From contig JAFYQQ010000077.1 of assembly GCA_017559845.1 (NCBI GenBank), positions 16,548 to 80,547 on the forward strand: a stretch of DNA of 64,000 nucleotides, read 5' to 3'. Position numbers and translations under genes: made by a program. Under the pieces are notes generated by a model. That model was not told the origin of the DNA, ran no database searches, and was given only the letters and a program-made list of their open reading frames with translations. The DNA comes from Bacteroidaceae bacterium (GTDB lineage: Bacteria; Bacteroidota; Bacteroidia; Bacteroidales; Bacteroidaceae). Position 1 is the stretch's first letter, and each line of letters begins with the position of its first letter. This document shows positions 51,415 through 60,698 of the stretch, piece by piece.

Positions 51415-52293
51415 TTATCTGCTGCTGGCATCAAAAAGTTTTCGTTTTTCTTCTTCACTGAGACTGCCGTAACCGTGCTTCTTCACTTTTTCCAAAATTC
51501 GGTCTATCTCGGCACTCCGTTCATTTTCCCTCCGGTGGTAGTTCATTTCGTCCCCGTGCTTACCCCCCATCCGGATGTGCATCCGCGGCTTGCTTTTTCC
51601 CCACAAATTTTTCCACCATCCCGCACCGGGCAATTGGTTGCCGTTTCTCCAATATAAGATAAGGAGCAAGCCGAAAAGCATGCCACCCAAATGGGCAAAA
51701 TGTGCCACACCGTCGTCTGAACGTCCCATTGCAGACAAAAGTTCGATAACGGCATATCCCATTACAAAAAATTTAGCCTTGATGGGCACGGGAAGAGGGA
51801 ATATAAACATTCGCTCCTCTGGATAAGTCATACCAAAAGAAAGCAAAATGCCATATACGGCACCGGAAGCGCCGACCGTGGTCCAGCGGTTCAGAAAATC
51901 GCTCATTTCCATTGTTATCCCCGCCATGGATATGCGGCTATACTCATCGAATCCTTGAGAAAGATAAGAAAAATATTGCACTATTTCCTGCAAAAAACCC
52001 GCGCCTATGCCACACACGAAATAATAGATTAAATATCTGCGAGCGCCAAAAGTCTGCTCCATGATACGGCCGAACATCCACACCGCAAACATATTAAAGA
52101 ACAGATGTTCCAGACCGGCATGCATGAACATATAGGTTACGATCTGATATATCCGAAAGTCACTGGCCAAAAAGAAATGCAGGCCCAGAAGGTCTTTCAA
52201 ATCGATTCCGTACAAACCGGCAACGTATGTGGAAGCAAAAGCCAACACATTTATTATAAGCAAGTTTTTGGTTACAGGAGGCATTGTATTCAT
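51415..52293 (-). CDS. rhomboid-family intramembrane serine protease
   Basis: A 292-residue membrane protein with six transmembrane helices in the first 210 residues. The catalytic serine is in GASGAVYGILL (about 142), the catalytic histidine in VAHFAHLGGMLFGL (about 195), and the FMHAGLEHLFFNM loop (about 58-70) contains the conserved HxxxN-like motif. It cleaves membrane proteins within the bilayer. The cytoplasmic tail (about 215-292) is charged and ends ERSAEIDRILEKVKKHGYGSLSEEEK, a typical tail of Bacteroidetes rhomboids. The ATG at 52293 was chosen, because the TACCTTTG -7 box lies upstream of it. Confidence 0.9.
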   Translation of the reverse strand: MNTMPPVTKNLLIINVLAFASTYVAGLYGIDLKDLLGLHFFLASDFRIYQIVTYMFMHAGLEHLFFNMFAVWMFGRIMEQTFGARRYLIYYFVCGIGAGFLQEIVQYFSYLSQGFDEYSRISMAGITMEMSDFLNRWTTVGASGAVYGILLSFGMTYPEERMFIFPLPVPIKAKFFVMGYAVIELLSAMGRSDDGVAHFAHLGGMLFGLLLILYWRNGNQLPGAGWWKNLWGKSKPRMHIRMGGKHGDEMNYHRRENERSAEIDRILEKVKKHGYGSLSEEEKRKLFDASSR

Positions 52294-52322
52294 AAAATGG
52301 GAAAACTGTATGTAATTGGATG

Positions 52323-52330
52323 CAAAGGTA
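52323..52330 (-). promoter_or_regulatory. -7 box of rhomboid operon
   Basis: TACCTTTG on the minus strand followed by CA, 29 bases before the ATG. A second match, TAACTTTG, lies at 52363-52370. Confidence 0.55.
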
Positions 52331-52412
52331 ATCAATTTTAGCCATTAAAAGGCTCGTTTCCGCAAAGTTATGGCCATTTTTAGCATTATTAAACATTTTT
52401 TCCGACAAAAAC

Positions 52413-52443
52413 TTGGGGGTTCTGCCAACTTTGCCTATATTTG
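52413..52443 (+). promoter_or_regulatory. promoter of HU gene
   Basis: TTG (52413-52415), 20 bases, TATATTTG (52436-52443) followed by CCG. Matches the consensus well and leaves a leader of about 55 bases. Confidence 0.7.
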
Positions 52444-52504
52444 CCGAACAAAATTGTAACGAGACAATAATTTAACTCAAAACCCTTTAACCATACATTG
52501 ACAC

Positions 52505-52768
52505 ATGAACAAGACAGAACTTATTGCTAAGATTGCAGAAGGCTCAGGTTTGAGCAAGGTAGATGCCAAGAAGGCATTGGAAGCAACACTGGAAGCTATC
52601 ACAACAGCACTGAAGGCTGATGACAAGGTAGCGCTGATTGGTTTTGGAACATTCTCTACAAGCGAGCGCCCTGAACGTCAGGGAATCAACCCCGCCACAA
52701 AGGAAACCATCACAATCCCCGCCAAGAAGGTTGTGAAGTTCAAAGCAGGTGCAGATTTGGCTCTGTAA
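52505..52768 (+). CDS. HU-family DNA-binding protein
   Basis: An 87-residue histone-like protein of normal HU length. MNKTELIAKIAEGSGLSKVDAKKAL is the N-terminal helix pair, VALIGFGTFST (about 42-52) the central beta core, and RPERQGINPATKETI (about 55-69) the DNA-embracing arm with the conserved Pro. It bends and compacts DNA as a dimer. It is monocistronic, with a strong promoter upstream and an intrinsic terminator 26 bases after the stop. Confidence 0.96.
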   Translation: MNKTELIAKIAEGSGLSKVDAKKALEATLEAITTALKADDKVALIGFGTFSTSERPERQGINPATKETITIPAKKVVKFKAGADLAL

Positions 52769-52794
52769 GCCTCGTTTTTAGCCCCCACACACAT

Positions 52795-52823
52795 AAGGAG
52801 AGTTTTTGCTCTCCTTTTTTTTG
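52795..52823 (+). terminator. intrinsic terminator of HU gene
   Basis: AAGGAGAG (52795-52802) pairs with CTCTCCTT (52809-52816) around TTTTTG and runs into a T-tract to 52822. Confidence 0.88.
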
Positions 52824-52851
52824 TCCCTTTCATCGAAAATCAGTACTTTTG
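52820..52851 (+). promoter_or_regulatory. promoter of argS
   Basis: TTTG (52820-52823), 20 bases, TACTTTTG (52844-52851) followed by CA. The -33 box overlaps the T-tract of the HU terminator. Confidence 0.7.
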
Positions 52852-52885
52852 CAAGCAATTTTGGAAATGTATTATATTATAAGGT

Positions 52886-54685
52886 ATGGAAATAGCAAAT
52901 AAAATTGTTTCGGCAGTGAAAGCCGGCATTTTGGAATTGTACGGCACCGAGGTGTCTGAATCAATGATACAGCTACAGGAAACCCGTCCCGAATTTGAAG
53001 GACAATTGACCGTAGTTGTCTTCCCCTTCCTCAAAATCAGCAGAAAAAAGCCGGAAGATACGGCGCAGGACCTGGGCACATTCTTGAAAACACAGATTCC
53101 CGAAGTTATCCAGGATTTCAATGTAATCAAAGGCTTCCTCAATCTTACCATACAACCCTCACAATGGATTGACCTGCTTCTTGACATTCAACAACAGGAG
53201 CATTTCGGATTTGTTCCGGTAACAGAGGACAGTCCGCTGGTTATGATTGAATACAGCAGCCCCAATACAAACAAGCCTCTCCACCTTGGCCACGTCCGCA
53301 ACAATCTTTTAGGATGGGCCTTGGCCAACGTCATGCAGGCCAACGGCAACAAGGTTGTCAAGACCAACATCGTCAACGACCGCGGAATACACATCTGCAA
53401 AAGTATGCTGGCATGGCAATACTACGGCAACGGCGAAACACCCGAAAGCAGCGGCAAGAAGGGTGACCATCTGATTGGAGACTATTACGTGGCCTTTGAC
53501 CAGCACTACCGCGAGCAGGTAAAAGAGCTGGTGGAAAAAGGCATGGACGAAGAAACCGCCAAGCAAGAGGCTCCCCTCATCAAGGAAGCGCATGACATGC
53601 TGGTAAAATGGGAGCAGAACGACCCCGAAGTGCGCAGCCTGTGGAAGCGCATGAACGACTGGGTTTATGCCGGTTTCGATGAAACATACAAGGCCTTGGG
53701 CGTTGGATTTGACAAAATCTACTACGAAAGCGAGACCTATCTCGAAGGCAGGGAAAAGGTGGAAGAAGGACTTGAAAAAGGACTTTTCTATCGTCGTGAA
53801 GACGGCTCTGTATGGGCAGACCTCACTCCCGAAGGACTGGACGAGAAACTGCTTCTGCGCAGCGACGGAACTTCTGTTTACATGACCCAGGACATCGGCA
53901 CCGCAAAGCTCAGATTCCAGGACTTCCCCATAGACAAGATGATTTACGTTGTCGGCAACGAGCAGAACTACCACTTCCAAGTATTGAGTATCCTGTTGGA
54001 TAAGTTGGGATTCAAGTGGGGCAAGGATCTTGTCCACTTCTCTTACGGCATGGTAGAACTCCCCAACGGCAAGATGAAAAGCCGCGAAGGTACCGTTGTA
54101 GACGCTGACGACCTGATTGCGACCATGATTGCCGACGCACGCCAGATGAGCGCGGACAAGGTAAACAAGTTGGAAAACATCACCGACGAGGAAGCGCAGG
54201 AAATTGCACGGGTTGTCGGCCTGGGCGCACTGAAATACTTCATCCTCAAGGTTGACGCCCGCAAGAACATGCTCTTTAATCCGGAAGAAAGTATCGACTT
54301 TAACGGAAACACTGGCCCGTTCATCCAATATACCTATGCACGAATCAGAAGCATTCTCCGCAAAGCGGCAGAACAGGGAATCGAGATTCCCGAGAAGCTT
54401 TCCTCAGACATCACCCTCAGCAACAAGGAAATCAGCCTGATTCAACACCTGCAAGGTTTTGCTTTGGCTGTCCGTCAGGCAGGACAGGACTACAATCCCA
54501 GCTGCATAGCCAACTATTGCTACGAGCTGGTCAAGGAATACAACCAGTTCTATCACGATTTCAGCATTCTGCGCGAGGAAGACAACAACAAGAAACTGCT
54601 TCGCATTGTGCTTTCTGCCGCAGTCAGCCAGGTCATCAAGGATGGTATGGGGCTGTTAGGCATCGAAATGCCTGAAAGAATGTAA
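52886..54685 (+). CDS. argS: arginyl-tRNA synthetase
   Basis: A 599-residue class I synthetase that charges tRNA-Arg. An N-terminal Add-1 domain (about 1-110) precedes the catalytic core with SSPNTNKPLHLGHVRNN (about 125-141; HIGH equivalent HLGH) and KMKSREGTVV (about 395, the KMSKS equivalent), followed by the all-helical anticodon-binding domain with NPEESIDFNGNTGPFIQYTYARI (about 468-490). The C-terminus KDGMGLLGIEMPERM matches the usual end of the protein. Length is normal. It has its own promoter and is followed 17 bases later by an RNase H-like gene. Confidence 0.97.
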   Translation: MEIANKIVSAVKAGILELYGTEVSESMIQLQETRPEFEGQLTVVVFPFLKISRKKPEDTAQDLGTFLKTQIPEVIQDFNVIKGFLNLTIQPSQWIDLLLDIQQQEHFGFVPVTEDSPLVMIEYSSPNTNKPLHLGHVRNNLLGWALANVMQANGNKVVKTNIVNDRGIHICKSMLAWQYYGNGETPESSGKKGDHLIGDYYVAFDQHYREQVKELVEKGMDEETAKQEAPLIKEAHDMLVKWEQNDPEVRSLWKRMNDWVYAGFDETYKALGVGFDKIYYESETYLEGREKVEEGLEKGLFYRREDGSVWADLTPEGLDEKLLLRSDGTSVYMTQDIGTAKLRFQDFPIDKMIYVVGNEQNYHFQVLSILLDKLGFKWGKDLVHFSYGMVELPNGKMKSREGTVVDADDLIATMIADARQMSADKVNKLENITDEEAQEIARVVGLGALKYFILKVDARKNMLFNPEESIDFNGNTGPFIQYTYARIRSILRKAAEQGIEIPEKLSSDITLSNKEISLIQHLQGFALAVRQAGQDYNPSCIANYCYELVKEYNQFYHDFSILREEDNNKKLLRIVLSAAVSQVIKDGMGLLGIEMPERM

Positions 54686-54702
54686 GAATCTGCTTCTCGC
54701 AC

Positions 54703-55113
54703 ATGACTGAAGAGATTAAACAAGCATTATGTGTTGATGCGGCCTGCTCGGGCAATCCGGGTTCCATGGAATACCGAGGCGTACACATTCCTTCCGGTAA
54801 GGAAGTGTTTCGCTTCGGTCCCATTCAGGGGACGAACAATATCGGAGAGTTCCTGGCCATAGTACACGCATTGGCACTGATGCAACAGAAGAACATCAGC
54901 ATGCCCATTTACAGCGACAGCGTCAGTGGTATGGCTTGGGTACGCAACCGGAAAGCCAAAACCACTCTGAGCCGCACGGCACAAACGGAACAGGCGCTGG
55001 ATCTGGTAGCCAGGGCCGAAAACTGGCTACGCACCAATCAGGTACAAGTTCCCATTCTCAAATGGGATACCGAAAATTGGGGGGAAATCCCCGCAGACTT
55101 TGGACGAAAATAA
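54703..55113 (+). CDS. ribonuclease H-like protein
   Basis: A 136-residue RNase H-fold protein. ALCVDAACSGNPGSMEYRG (about 8-26) supplies the first catalytic Asp, NNIGEFLAIVHAL (about 46-58) the Glu and PIYSDSVSGMAWV (about 69-81) the second Asp, matching the type I RNase H active site in shortened form. The basic loop seen in E. coli RNase HI is reduced. It would cut RNA in RNA-DNA hybrids. It lies 17 bases after argS and only three bases before the ABC exporter gene, so the three may share a transcript. Confidence 0.82.
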   Translation: MTEEIKQALCVDAACSGNPGSMEYRGVHIPSGKEVFRFGPIQGTNNIGEFLAIVHALALMQQKNISMPIYSDSVSGMAWVRNRKAKTTLSRTAQTEQALDLVARAENWLRTNQVQVPILKWDTENWGEIPADFGRK

Positions 55114-55116
55114 GTT

Positions 55117-56955
55117 ATGAAGAATTTCTACCAGGCCATGGGGCCTTATTTTGCCCGTTATAAAAAATTCATCGCCGGCACATTCCTGCTCAATGTGGCT
55201 GCTGCCATTTTCAATGTCTTTTCCTTCAGCATTCTGTTGCCCATTCTGCAAATCCTCTTCAAGGTTGACACAGAACGCTATTCCTTCATTCCATGGGAAA
55301 CGGCGTCCGTCAACAACTTTGTTGACGTGGCAAAGAACAACGGCTACTATTATTCTCAACTTTTAATTGACGAGCACGGTCCTGCCACAACCTTATTGCT
55401 GTTGGGCGTACTGTTGGCCATTCTCACTTTCTTTAAGACCGCCACTTACTTCGGCGGCTCTGCCATGCTGATGCCTCTGCGAACCGGAATCATCCGTGAC
55501 ATTCGTGAAGACATTTACAGAAAAATCATCGGGCTCCCGCTTTCTTTCTTCAGCGAAGAACGCAAGGGAGACATCCTTACCCGTGTCAGCACAGACGTAA
55601 ACGAGGTGGATGCCAGCATCAACAGCTCGCTGGATATGATAATCAAAAACCCCATCTTCATCCTTATCTATCTGGGAACGCTCATCATCATCAGTTGGCA
55701 ACTCACCCTGTTCACACTGTTGGTCGTACCCGTTTTGGCATGGGGTATCGGTTCTGTCGGAAAGAAGCTCAAGGCCAAGTCCCTGCAAATGCAGGAAAAA
55801 CTGAGCGACAGCATGAGCCAGATTGAAGAGACGTTGGGCGGCCTGCGCATCATTAAGGCGTTCATTGCCGAAAAGAAAATGCTCTCTCGCTTTATAAAGG
55901 TCAACAACGAGTACCGTAACATTGCCAACAGAGTGGCCATACGCCAGAGTGCAGCCCATCCTGTCAGCGAGTTTTTGGGTACAACCATGATTGTCATTGT
56001 CCTGTGGTTCGGAGGATGGCTCATTTTTACCGGAAACAGCACAATAGACGCCAATCTGTTCATCTATTATCTGGTTATCCTGTACACCACGCTCCAGCCC
56101 ATCAAGGACCTCAGCAAGGCCACCTACGCCATGCAGAAAGGCCTGGCCAGCATGGAACGAATCAACAAGATATTGGATGCCGAGAACAACATCCGCGAGA
56201 TGGAGCACCCGCAGACCATAGAAAGTCTTCAGCACGAGATTTGCATTCAGAACGTGGATTTCTGTTATTCGGAAGGCCGTACTGTCCTGAACAATGTCAA
56301 TCTGACCATTCCCAAGGGCAAGACCATAGCCTTGGTTGGACAGAGCGGAAGCGGAAAAAGCACATTGGTGGATCTGATTCCGCGTTACCACGATGTAAGC
56401 AAAGGCTCCATCTGCATCGACGGGAAAGACATTCGCAACCTGAGTCTGAAAAGTTTGAGAAGCCTGATTGGCAACGTCAACCAGGAGGCCATCCTTTTCA
56501 ATGACACCATCTTCAACAACATCGCATTCGGTGTAGACCACGCCACACAGGAGCAAGTGGAAGCCGCCGCACGCATTGCCAATGCCCACGACTTCATCAT
56601 GGAAAGCGAGCACGGCTATCAGACAAACGTAGGAGACCGCGGATGCCGACTCAGCGGCGGACAGCGCCAACGCATCAGCATCGCACGCGCCATACTGAAA
56701 AATCCTCCCATCCTCATTCTGGACGAGGCCACCAGCGCCCTTGACACAGAAAGCGAGCGCCTTGTACAGGAAGCTTTGGAACGCTTGATGAAAAGCCGCA
56801 CAACCATTGCCATCGCACACCGTTTGAGCACCATCAAGAATGCAGACGTAATCTATGTCCTCCACGAAGGTAGGATAGTAGAACAGGGCACGCACGACCA
56901 TCTGCTTCAGTTAGGAGGCTATTACAAGCGTCTGCATGACATGCAACAGTTGTAA
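55117..56955 (+). CDS. ABC exporter, MsbA-like (permease-ATPase fusion)
   Basis: A 612-residue half-transporter. Six transmembrane helices occupy about residues 20-330, with the coupling-helix region LPLSFFSEERKGDILTRVSTDVNEVD (about 142-167). The ATPase domain has Walker A GQSGSGKST (about 408-416), the signature LSGGQRQR (about 513-520), Walker B ILILDEATSALD (about 532-543) and H-loop IAHRLST (about 567). It probably works as a dimer to flip lipid A-core or another lipid-linked substrate across the inner membrane. Neighbouring LtaS-like and LpxL-like genes support an envelope-lipid role. The start is three bases after the RNase H-like gene. Confidence 0.9.
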   Translation: MKNFYQAMGPYFARYKKFIAGTFLLNVAAAIFNVFSFSILLPILQILFKVDTERYSFIPWETASVNNFVDVAKNNGYYYSQLLIDEHGPATTLLLLGVLLAILTFFKTATYFGGSAMLMPLRTGIIRDIREDIYRKIIGLPLSFFSEERKGDILTRVSTDVNEVDASINSSLDMIIKNPIFILIYLGTLIIISWQLTLFTLLVVPVLAWGIGSVGKKLKAKSLQMQEKLSDSMSQIEETLGGLRIIKAFIAEKKMLSRFIKVNNEYRNIANRVAIRQSAAHPVSEFLGTTMIVIVLWFGGWLIFTGNSTIDANLFIYYLVILYTTLQPIKDLSKATYAMQKGLASMERINKILDAENNIREMEHPQTIESLQHEICIQNVDFCYSEGRTVLNNVNLTIPKGKTIALVGQSGSGKSTLVDLIPRYHDVSKGSICIDGKDIRNLSLKSLRSLIGNVNQEAILFNDTIFNNIAFGVDHATQEQVEAAARIANAHDFIMESEHGYQTNVGDRGCRLSGGQRQRISIARAILKNPPILILDEATSALDTESERLVQEALERLMKSRTTIAIAHRLSTIKNADVIYVLHEGRIVEQGTHDHLLQLGGYYKRLHDMQQL

Positions 56956-57012
56956 TGTGAAGCATCCACAACCAGAGTCCGTATTTTTTATTTGTAACAC
57001 ATTTTTCCATTT

Positions 57013-58821
57013 ATGAAAAGACAGGCACATTTCCTGGAAACCCTTTTGTGCATTCTCATCTTTGTGTTTTTTGCGGGACGCATTGCGTTTTTTGTATATA
57101 ATCGCCAAATAGAGGACTTCACCTTTTGGGATGTACTCCACTCATGCAAGACTGGCCTTATGGCACAAGATTTCGGCGTATCCGTCCTATTGTTGGCTCT
57201 GCCCTGGCTTTTCACGTCCATTGCTGCCCGTTTCCAAAGTTTCCCATTAAAAGCAGTCCTTATACCTTATTATATTATATTAGGAATTGTCGTGGGTGTA
57301 ATCATCGTTGCGGATACGATAATGTACGAATTCTGGCAGTTCAAACTCAATGCAGTTATCCTAAGCTATGCAGCCCATCCAGAAGGCGCCACCAGCAGTG
57401 TCAGCGTCTGGTTCATCGTCTCCCGCATAATCGCTTTTCTGGCTGTTGCGCTTGCCGTCATTGTCCCGTGCATCTGGCTTACCCCCAAACGCATTGAGAA
57501 ACCCCAGGACCGCCAATACATTAAAATGAGCAGTATCATCTGGGTATTCTTCATTGCCGTTTCTTTTTTCTACGTCCGGATGGAAGAAGCATACCGTCCC
57601 GACCGCAGTCTTTTTGTCAATCACGCCACGGCAAATCCTGTTTATGCCTTTTTCTCCTCATTCCGGACGGAAAAGACATTTGCCGAACGCTACAACTATT
57701 TTGACGAAAACGAACGCGAACTTACGTTCAAGGGACTATACCCTGCAGACATGGACGACATTACAGACACCTTACTTCATACCAAGCAGCCTGACGTACT
57801 TGTTATCCTCATGGAAAGTCTGGGCGGAACCTTTGTGGAGGAACTGAGCGGTATTCCCGGCGTCACCCCCAATCTGAGCCGTTTGATTCCAGAAGGAATC
57901 TTCTGGGAAAACTACTACAGCAACTCATTCCGTACAGACCGCGGTACTGCCAGTCTGGTATCCGGAAATGTCAGTTACCCCGAAGTAAGCCTAATGCCCA
58001 CAAAAGAGCTGCACGGCAAACTGCCGAGTCTGGCCAAAACCTTCAACCGAAACGGCTATTCATCATCCTATCTCTATGCCGGCCCCATGACAAACATGAA
58101 CAAACGCACCTATTTGGAAAACAGCGAATTCCAGAACCTGTTGGACTACACGGTATTCACGCCAGAAGAACTGACCTCCACATGGGGAGCCGACGATGAA
58201 ATTTCCTCCATGAAGGTCTACTCTCTTTTGGCTCAGAAAGACAGCACCGAAAAACCCATCTTCTTGGTCTATCAGACCATCAGCAGCCACGAACCATGGA
58301 TTGTGCCTTACCATCGGTTGGAAGACAGGGTGCTCAACGCATTTGCCTATACAGACGAGTGTATAGGCAAACTGATTGACAGTTTGAAAACCCAGCCTAT
58401 ATGGGACAACCTACTGGTTATCATACTTCCGGACCACGGTCATCTCTACAAGCAAAGCTATGAAGACCCCTTGTTCTTTCACAGCCCCATGCTCTGGTTG
58501 GGAGGAGCCGTTCGTCAGCCCAAACGCATACAGACATTCATGAACCAAAGCGATGTTGCCGCCACTCTTTTCAGCCAATTGGGTATGGCGCACAATGATT
58601 TTCCCTGGAGCCGTAACGTCCTGAGCAAGAACTACACCCATCCTTTTGCCTATTGCAACTTCCCCGGAGGTGTTCTCTGGGCAGACAACACCGGAACCAG
58701 CATCTATGACATCACCGCCAACCAGTTCATTTCCGGTGATGACAGTTGTGGCCAGCTGCGCGTCCAAAAGGCAAAAGCCGTACTCCAGACCAGCCATGAC
58801 ATGCTGGACAATCTTAAATAA
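57013..58821 (+). CDS. LTA synthase-like sulfatase, copy 1
   Basis: A 602-residue membrane enzyme with about five N-terminal transmembrane helices (about 12-200) and a periplasmic alkaline-phosphatase-fold domain. VLVILMESLGGTFVEEL (about 260-276) holds the first metal ligand, NSFRTDRGTASLVSG (about 305-319) the probable catalytic Thr, SSHEPW (about 423) and ILPDHGHLY (about 475) further ligands. It would transfer a phosphate-linked head group, such as phosphoglycerol or phosphoethanolamine, to an envelope glycolipid. The next gene is a close paralog, beginning 11 bases later. Gene order with MsbA-like and LpxL-like genes suggests lipid A or capsule-lipid modification. Confidence 0.88.
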   Translation: MKRQAHFLETLLCILIFVFFAGRIAFFVYNRQIEDFTFWDVLHSCKTGLMAQDFGVSVLLLALPWLFTSIAARFQSFPLKAVLIPYYIILGIVVGVIIVADTIMYEFWQFKLNAVILSYAAHPEGATSSVSVWFIVSRIIAFLAVALAVIVPCIWLTPKRIEKPQDRQYIKMSSIIWVFFIAVSFFYVRMEEAYRPDRSLFVNHATANPVYAFFSSFRTEKTFAERYNYFDENERELTFKGLYPADMDDITDTLLHTKQPDVLVILMESLGGTFVEELSGIPGVTPNLSRLIPEGIFWENYYSNSFRTDRGTASLVSGNVSYPEVSLMPTKELHGKLPSLAKTFNRNGYSSSYLYAGPMTNMNKRTYLENSEFQNLLDYTVFTPEELTSTWGADDEISSMKVYSLLAQKDSTEKPIFLVYQTISSHEPWIVPYHRLEDRVLNAFAYTDECIGKLIDSLKTQPIWDNLLVIILPDHGHLYKQSYEDPLFFHSPMLWLGGAVRQPKRIQTFMNQSDVAATLFSQLGMAHNDFPWSRNVLSKNYTHPFAYCNFPGGVLWADNTGTSIYDITANQFISGDDSCGQLRVQKAKAVLQTSHDMLDNLK

Positions 58822-58832
58822 ATAATCAGAGC

Positions 58833-60698
58833 ATGAAAGGACATACAGCAAGCCATTGGACCTTCCTGGCGCGTCTTGCCGCCACCCTTCTTTCCGTCTT
58901 TGCCCTTGGAAAGATATTTTTCATGGTCTACAACCAGGAAGTCATGCCCTTTTCCCTGCCAGACGCGATCTCTGTCTGGCTGCATGGTTTCAGCATGGAC
59001 CTCAGCACCACAGGCTATCTGGTTGTCCTTCCCTGGCTGCTGTCCCTTGTCTGCCTGTGGGTTCCCCACCTTCCGTTCCGCAAGGTACTTGTCCCCTATT
59101 ACATTATTGTCGCACTAATCCTGGGCCTTGTCATCTGCGGTGACGCCTTCCTGTATGAGTTCTGGAAATTCAAGCTCAACGCTGCGGTTTTCAGTTACAT
59201 GCAGTCCGCCTCCGGAACCACCAACAGCGTCAGCCTGCCTTTCCTTCTGACCAGAACCGCCGCCTTTATCGTGGCCATCGGCCTCATCGGATATCTACTC
59301 ATACGCATTACCCCTTCGCATCTTTCCGCCACAGCCCACCGCATCCGCCGCTCGGCTGCAATGGTCGTGTTGGGCGGTCTCATCTTTCTTTGCATCCGCG
59401 GAAGCATAGGCACCAGCACCATGAACGTGGGTGTGGCCTATTACAGTCCTCACCTCTTTCTCAACCATTCAGCCGTAAACCCGGCGTTCAGTCTGCTTTC
59501 ATCCATCAGCAAGACCAAGGACTTTTCCGGACAGTTCAACTATTTTCCGGAAGCCGAAAGGGCATCACTGTTCGACAGTCTGTATGCAGTCCCCACCCCA
59601 TCAGTCACCGACACCCTGCTCAACACCTCACGTCCCAACGTACTTCTCATCCTGATGGAAAGCTATGGCAGCAGATTCATTGAGGAATTGGGCGGCATCC
59701 CCGGTGTGTCACCCCATTTCAGCCGTCTTGTCCCCGAAGGAATCTTTTGGGACAATCTATATTGCAATTCGTTCCGCACAGACCGCGGCACAGTCAGTGC
59801 TTTGAGCGGATGGACCAGCTATCCCACCGCCAGCCTGATGAAGATGCCCGAAAAGCTGGGCAACATGCCTTCCATTGCCAAGTCGCTGCAAAAAGCCGGC
59901 TACAGCACAGACTTCCTTTACGGAGGTGACATCGAAATCATGGGTATGAAAGGCTATCTGGTGGGCAGCGGCTATCAGCACATCACCAGCGATGCCGATT
60001 TCTCCCTGAGCGAAGCAAAAGAAAGCAAGTGGGGTGCCAACGACGCCGTTACGGCACAAAGGGTATTAAAGGCCATTGGACAAAAGGCGGCAGATACGCC
60101 TTGGTTCATGACCTACCTCACCCTCAGCAGCCACGAGCCTTTTGAAGTGCCCTACAATCGTTTGGAAGACCCTAAGCTCAACGCCTTTGCCTTTACTGAC
60201 GAATGTGTGGGTTCGCTCATTGACAGCCTGCGCACCCTTCCTGTTTGGGACAATCTGCTGGTCATTTTGTTACCCGACCATGGCTTCCTCTATGACATCA
60301 CATACGAAGACCCGGCTTTCTTCCATTGTCCCATGCTGTGGCTGGGAGGTGCCATACGCCAGCCCAAGCGCATCCATACGTTGATGAACCAGAGCGACAT
60401 GGCCGCCACCCTGCTGGCTCAGATGGAACTGCCCCATGACGATTTTCCCTGGAGCCGCAATGTCATGAGTCCGCATTACTCCTACCCCTTTGCCTATAGT
60501 TCTTTCCCCGGAGGCATACTTTTTGCAGACAGCACGGGAATGAGTGTCTATGACATCACGGGCGAAAAGAGCATTCTGGAACGTCCCGCCCCGGCCCCAC
60601 AGCGCATCAACAGGGCCAAGGCCATACTCCAGAGCAGTTATGACAGGCTCGATGCCATGAACAGCAATCCTACCACATCTCCAACAACCGCACAATGA
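58833..60698 (+). CDS. LTA synthase-like sulfatase, copy 2
   Basis: A 621-residue paralog of the preceding gene with the same layout: five transmembrane helices, then NVLLILMESYGSRFIEEL (about 268-285), NSFRTDRGTVSALSG (about 313-327), SSHEPF (about 431) and LLPDHGFLY (about 483). The two copies keep long blocks such as PMLWLGGA and NQSDMAATL or NQSDVAATL, so they arose by tandem duplication. They may have different acceptors. It overlaps the acyltransferase start by four bases (ATGA), so translation is probably coupled. The C-terminal 15 residues are Ser/Thr/Pro-rich and look dispensable. Confidence 0.88.
   Translation: MKGHTASHWTFLARLAATLLSVFALGKIFFMVYNQEVMPFSLPDAISVWLHGFSMDLSTTGYLVVLPWLLSLVCLWVPHLPFRKVLVPYYIIVALILGLVICGDAFLYEFWKFKLNAAVFSYMQSASGTTNSVSLPFLLTRTAAFIVAIGLIGYLLIRITPSHLSATAHRIRRSAAMVVLGGLIFLCIRGSIGTSTMNVGVAYYSPHLFLNHSAVNPAFSLLSSISKTKDFSGQFNYFPEAERASLFDSLYAVPTPSVTDTLLNTSRPNVLLILMESYGSRFIEELGGIPGVSPHFSRLVPEGIFWDNLYCNSFRTDRGTVSALSGWTSYPTASLMKMPEKLGNMPSIAKSLQKAGYSTDFLYGGDIEIMGMKGYLVGSGYQHITSDADFSLSEAKESKWGANDAVTAQRVLKAIGQKAADTPWFMTYLTLSSHEPFEVPYNRLEDPKLNAFAFTDECVGSLIDSLRTLPVWDNLLVILLPDHGFLYDITYEDPAFFHCPMLWLGGAIRQPKRIHTLMNQSDMAATLLAQMELPHDDFPWSRNVMSPHYSYPFAYSSFPGGILFADSTGMSVYDITGEKSILERPAPAPQRINRAKAILQSSYDRLDAMNSNPTTSPTTAQ

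Noticed and set aside
53309..56901. Long minus-strand open frames opposite argS and the ABC exporter
   Set aside because: Both plus-strand genes have complete, conserved motifs. The antisense peptides match no family.
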